This document shows, one piece after another, positions 61,254 through 64,000 of a DNA stretch of 64,000 nucleotides; the first letter of the stretch is position 1; each line of letters opens with the position of its first letter. The notes under the pieces were generated by a model, which saw only the letters and a program-made list of their open reading frames with translations, was not told the origin of the DNA and ran no database searches. The stretch is from Sphingomonas jeddahensis (GTDB taxonomy: Bacteria; Pseudomonadota; Alphaproteobacteria; Sphingomonadales; Sphingomonadaceae). Where the stretch lies: positions 124,001-188,000 of the forward strand of contig NZ_MPSB01000002.1 of assembly GCF_001981525.1 (NCBI RefSeq), written 5' to 3'. The translations under genes and the position numbers were made by a program.

Positions 61254-62792
61254 CGTGCCGGGCGGCTTGGATGTATAATCGTAGGTGACGCGGTTGATGC
61301 CCTTCACCTCGTTGACGATGCGAGTGGAAATACGTGGCAGGAACCCGCCAGGGAATTCAAACGCCTGAGCGGTCATGCCGTCGGTGGAGGTGACGGCGCG
61401 TAGGGCAAGCACGCTATCATAGGTTCGGCCATCGCCCATGACGCCGACCGAGCGAACCGGCAGCAGCACCGCGAACGCCTGCCAGATCGCGTCATAGAGG
61501 CCGGCGTTGCGAATCTCCTCGAGATAGATGGCATCGGCCTTGCGCAGGATGTCGCACCGCTCGCGAGTCACCTCACCGGGGATGCGGATCGCGAGGCCGG
61601 GCCCTGGGAACGGATGGCGACCGACGAATATGTCGGGAAGGCCGAGCTCGCGGCCGAGTTCGCGGACCTCGTCCTTGAACAGCTCGCGAAGCGGCTCGAC
61701 GAGCTCCATGTTCATGCGGTCCGGCAGGCCACCGACATTGTGGTGGCTCTTGATCGTCACGGACGGGCCGCCGGTGAAGCTGACGCTTTCGATCACGTCG
61801 GGATAGAGGGTGCCCTGCGCCAGGAACTCGGCGCCGCCGATCTTTTTCGCCTCGTCTTCAAAGACTTCGATGAAGGTCTTGCCAATGAACTTACGCTTGG
61901 CCTCAGGGTCGGTGACGCCGGCAAGGCCGTTCATGAACAGCGCCTCGGCGTTCACATGGACGAGCGGGATGTTGTAATGGCCGCGGAACAGACTGACGAC
62001 CTGTTCGGCCTCGCCAGACCGCATCAAGCCGTGATCGACGAAGACGCAGGTGAGCTGGTCGCCAATCGCTTCGTGGATCAGCACCGCCGCCACGGCCGAG
62101 TCGACCCCGCCCGACAGGCCGCAGATCACCCTGCCCTTGCCGACCTGCGCGCGGATCTCGGCGATCTTGGTCTCGCGGAACTCGGCCATCGTCCAGTCGC
62201 CGGCCAAGCCGCACACATGACGGGCGAAATTCTTGATCAGCTTCGCGCCATCGGGCGTATGCGCTACCTCCGGGTGGAACTGCATGCCGTAGAAGCGGCG
62301 GCTCTCATCCGCAGTGATCGCGAAGGGGGCGCCAGACGAGGAGGCGACCGGGGTAAAACCCGGAGCCAGAGCGGCGACGTGGTCGCCATGGCTCATCCAT
62401 ACCTGGTGCCGCTCGCCCTCCTGCCACAAGCCGTCGAACAGGCCGCATCCAGCGTCGACCTGGACAAACGCCTCGCCGAACTCGCCGGAATAGCCCTTCT
62501 CGACCTGCCCGCCGAGCTGCGCATTCATGACCTGCTGGCCGTAGCAGATGCCCAGGACCGGCACGCCGCTGTCAAACACCGACTGCGGGGCACGCGGGCT
62601 GCCCTCGTCCACGACGGAGGCCGGGCCGCCCGAGAGGATCACCCCCTTAGGCTGCATCCGGGCAAAAGCATCGGCGGCGGACTGGAACGGGGCGATCTCG
62701 CTATAAACCCCCGCCTCGCGCACGCGGCGGGCGATCAACTGGGTTACCTGGCTGCCGAAATCGATGATGAGGATGCTGTCGGGGTGTTCCAT
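61239..62792 (-). CDS. guaA: GMP synthase (glutamine-hydrolysing)
   Basis: The 517-residue enzyme makes GMP from XMP. It has the glutamine amidotransferase Cys in GICYGQQVM near 83, His and Glu in [11 protein letters not shown] near 172, the ATP pyrophosphatase P-loop SGGVDSAVA near 230, and the C-terminal dimerisation domain ending [11 protein letters not shown], normal for the family. The last codons form part of the att-like repeat. Confidence 0.98.
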   Translation of the reverse strand: MEHPDSILIIDFGSQVTQLIARRVREAGVYSEIAPFQSAADAFARMQPKGVILSGGPASVVDEGSPRAPQSVFDSGVPVLGICYGQQVMNAQLGGQVEKGYSGEFGEAFVQVDAGCGLFDGLWQEGERHQVWMSHGDHVAALAPGFTPVASSSGAPFAITADESRRFYGMQFHPEVAHTPDGAKLIKNFARHVCGLAGDWTMAEFRETKIAEIRAQVGKGRVICGLSGGVDSAVAAVLIHEAIGDQLTCVFVDHGLMRSGEAEQVVSLFRGHYNIPLVHVNAEALFMNGLAGVTDPEAKRKFIGKTFIEVFEDEAKKIGGAEFLAQGTLYPDVIESVSFTGGPSVTIKSHHNVGGLPDRMNMELVEPLRELFKDEVRELGRELGLPDIFVGRHPFPGPGLAIRIPGEVTRERCDILRKADAIYLEEIRNAGLYDAIWQAFAVLLPVRSVGVMGDGRTYDSVLALRAVTSTDGMTAQAFEFPGGFLPRISTRIVNEVKGINRVTYDYTSKPPGTIEWE

Positions 62793-62935
62793 GGCGAGCC
62801 TGTAGCGGCAGGCCGCGCCGGGCGAAAGAGTGGTCGTGGCGGACCTGAGACGGGCAGTGGCGGAGCCGCACCGGGCGTTTCCGATCCGGCGCGATCCACA
62901 CGCGGGCCGCCGTGGCCAGTCGAGCGGCGACCAAA

Positions 62936-62980
62936 CGAAAATGGCCGCCTCGTTTCCGGAGCGGCCACTTTCGTTTCTTT
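62936..62980 (-). terminator. Terminator after the rpoA-rplQ operon
   Basis: On the minus strand AAAGTGGCCGC and GCGGCCATTTT form an 11-bp stem with one wobble around a 12-base loop, followed by T-rich TTTTCGTTTGG, about 105 bases after rplQ. Confidence 0.75.
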
Positions 62981-63076
62981 CGTTTCAGTCCCACCGCGGC
63001 AACGCCGCGCCGTCGCACGGCGCTTTAGCGCCCACGGCCGAACGAGGCTGGAGCCTCGTCGCAGCCCGGCTGCGAC

Positions 63077-63499
63077 TTAGGCCGCCTCGTCGAAATCCTC
63101 GTCGTTCATCACCGGACCCGAGTCCTGGCCCTTGGCCGCTACGTCGCGGCCGACGAACTCGATGATCGCCATCGGCGATGCGTCCGACATGCGGATGCCG
63201 GCCTTGATGACGCGGGTGTAGCCGCCGTTACGATCGGCGTAACGCGGGGCGAGCGTGTCGAACAGCTTCACCAGCTGCGCATCGTCGAGCAGACGAGCGT
63301 GCGCGAGACGGCGGTTGGAGAGGCCGCCCTTCTTGCCCAGCGTGATCAGCTTCTCGATGTACGGGCGAAGCTCCTTCGCCTTGGCGAGCGTGGTGGTGAT
63401 CTGCTCGTGCTTGATGAGCGCTGCCGACATGTTGCGGAACAGCGCGATGCGGTGGGCCGAGGTCCGCTGAAGCTTACGGCCGCCTACACGGTGACGCAT
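63077..63499 (-). CDS. rplQ: Large ribosomal subunit protein L17
   Basis: The 140-residue protein begins [20 protein letters not shown], followed by the conserved [20 protein letters not shown]. It has an acidic C-terminal tail as in other alphaproteobacteria. It is the last gene of the alpha operon, 187 bases after rpoA, with a REP-like palindrome between. Confidence 0.98.
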   Translation of the reverse strand: MRHRVGGRKLQRTSAHRIALFRNMSAALIKHEQITTTLAKAKELRPYIEKLITLGKKGGLSNRRLAHARLLDDAQLVKLFDTLAPRYADRNGGYTRVIKAGIRMSDASPMAIIEFVGRDVAAKGQDSGPVMNDEDFDEAA

Positions 63500-63580
63500 G
63501 ATATTCTTCCTTCTTGTTCGTTCGGGGGCCGTGTCAGGTACCCCGGACCAGGTGGGACGTGCGGGGCCACCCAGATGTAC

Positions 63581-63662
63581 GTCACCCCGGCCTTGTGCCG
63601 GGGTCCCGATAACTACTCCCCGCTCCGGAAGAAACGGGACCCCGGCTCAAGGCCGGGGTGAC
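63581..63662. repeat. REP-like intergenic palindrome, copy 4
   Basis: It begins GTCACCCCGGCCTTGTGCCG and ends GGCCGGGGTGAC and closely matches the copy at 2041. It lies between rpoA and rplQ, within the operon. Confidence 0.85.
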
Positions 63663-63686
63663 GAGATCATGGGATGAGCCGAAGGC

Positions 63687-64000
63687 TCAGCCCATGATCT
63701 CCTGCTCGAGCTTCTTGGCCATCTCTTCGATGTTCTCAGGCGGCCAGCCCGGGATTTCCATGCCGAGGCGCAGGCCCATGGACGAGAGCACTTCCTTGAT
63801 CTCGTTCAGCGACTTGCGGCCGAAGTTCGGCGTGCGCAGCATCTCGGCCTCGGTCTTGCCGACCAGATCGCCGATGTAGATGATATTGTCGTTCTTGAGG
63901 CAGTTCGCCGAACGGACCGACAGCTCCAGCTCGTCCACCTTCTTGAGAAGGTAGCGGTTGATCTGCTGCGTGTCGCTCGCCGGCTCCGCACCAGCCGCCG
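63687..64000 (-). CDS. rpoA: RNA polymerase alpha subunit, C-terminal domain (5' end outside window)
   Basis: The frame continues beyond 64000. The visible C-terminal domain has [20 protein letters not shown], the DNA- and activator-contacting helix [19 protein letters not shown] and the tail LEQEIMG. Confidence 0.97.
   Translation of the reverse strand, partial: AAGAEPASDTQQINRYLLKKVDELELSVRSANCLKNDNIIYIGDLVGKTEAEMLRTPNFGRKSLNEIKEVLSSMGLRLGMEIPGWPPENIEEMAKKLEQEIMG

Noticed and set aside
61614-63080. 488-codon open frame antisense to guaA
   Set aside because: High-GC antisense shadow; guaA on the other strand is fully conserved.
1-64000. tRNA, rRNA or CRISPR arrays
   Set aside because: No cloverleaf, rRNA segments or regularly spaced repeats were found while reading; the only repeats are the palindromes and short regulatory repeats listed.

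Overview
The window is high-GC chromosomal DNA. It carries mfd, dinB, guaA, rplQ and rpoA in typical alphaproteobacterial form, and its intergenic palindromes of the type GTCACCCCGGCC...GGCCGGGGTGAC are familiar from sphingomonads. I infer a member of the Sphingomonadaceae, probably Sphingomonas or a close relative; the species cannot be read from the sequence.

Layout. (1) 1-8 kb: the end of mfd, a Tat-type SDR oxidoreductase, an MFS exporter, a succinyl-CoA:acetate CoA-transferase-type gene and a YihY/BrkB membrane protein, with REP-like palindromes in the gaps. (2) 8-10 kb: dinB and a truncated haemoglobin. (3) 10-17.3 kb: an envelope cluster with a HAD phosphatase, two CDP-glycerol glycerophosphotransferase-like proteins, a Wzx-like flippase, a diacylglycerol-kinase-like protein, a protein that resembles the mitochondrial CDP-DAG synthase Tam41, and a MobA-like NTP transferase. 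(4) 17.3-21.2 kb: a three-subunit molybdenum aldehyde oxidoreductase (PaoABC type). (5) 21.4-25.7 kb: a decayed copper module, a set of very small genes (58 aa, 90 aa, 28 aa), a Crp/Fnr regulator and an SDR. (6) 25.8-61.25 kb: a probable genomic island. (7) 61.2-64 kb: guaA, rplQ and the 3' part of rpoA, all on the minus strand.

The island is inferred from a perfect 19-bp direct repeat. One copy (61235-61253) contains the 3' end and stop codon of guaA; the other lies at 25770-25788. The 3' end of guaA is a known integration target of genomic islands. I see no integrase, so the element looks old or immobilised. Its cargo falls into sets. One is a MarR/enoyl-CoA hydratase/SDR operon. A second is uptake and peptidase genes. 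A third is a QseBC-like two-component system facing an Scs-like thiol-redox operon (TlpA fusion, ScsC, ScsB). A fourth is a copper set: CueR, a CopA ATPase, an HMA chaperone and a DUF305 protein, with CueR-type operators. The last is a sulfide set: two YeeE/YedE half-transporters, a DsrE protein, a fused DUF442-sulfide:quinone reductase, a persulfide-dioxygenase-like metallohydrolase, a TauE exporter, a peroxiredoxin and an ArsR regulator, next to a cyanide-insensitive bd-type quinol oxidase. Together these suggest handling of copper, thiol and sulfide stress, with sulfide electrons passed to quinone and an oxidase that tolerates sulfide.

The island and its left flank also contain many broken genes. 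Five single-base indels interrupt four otherwise well-conserved genes (an SDR, a histidine kinase, cioA and cioB). A copper chaperone copy has a stop codon and has lost a metal-binding Cys. A fused metallohydrolase/TauE fragment remains from a second sulfide module. Whether the indels are real or assembly errors cannot be decided from the sequence alone.
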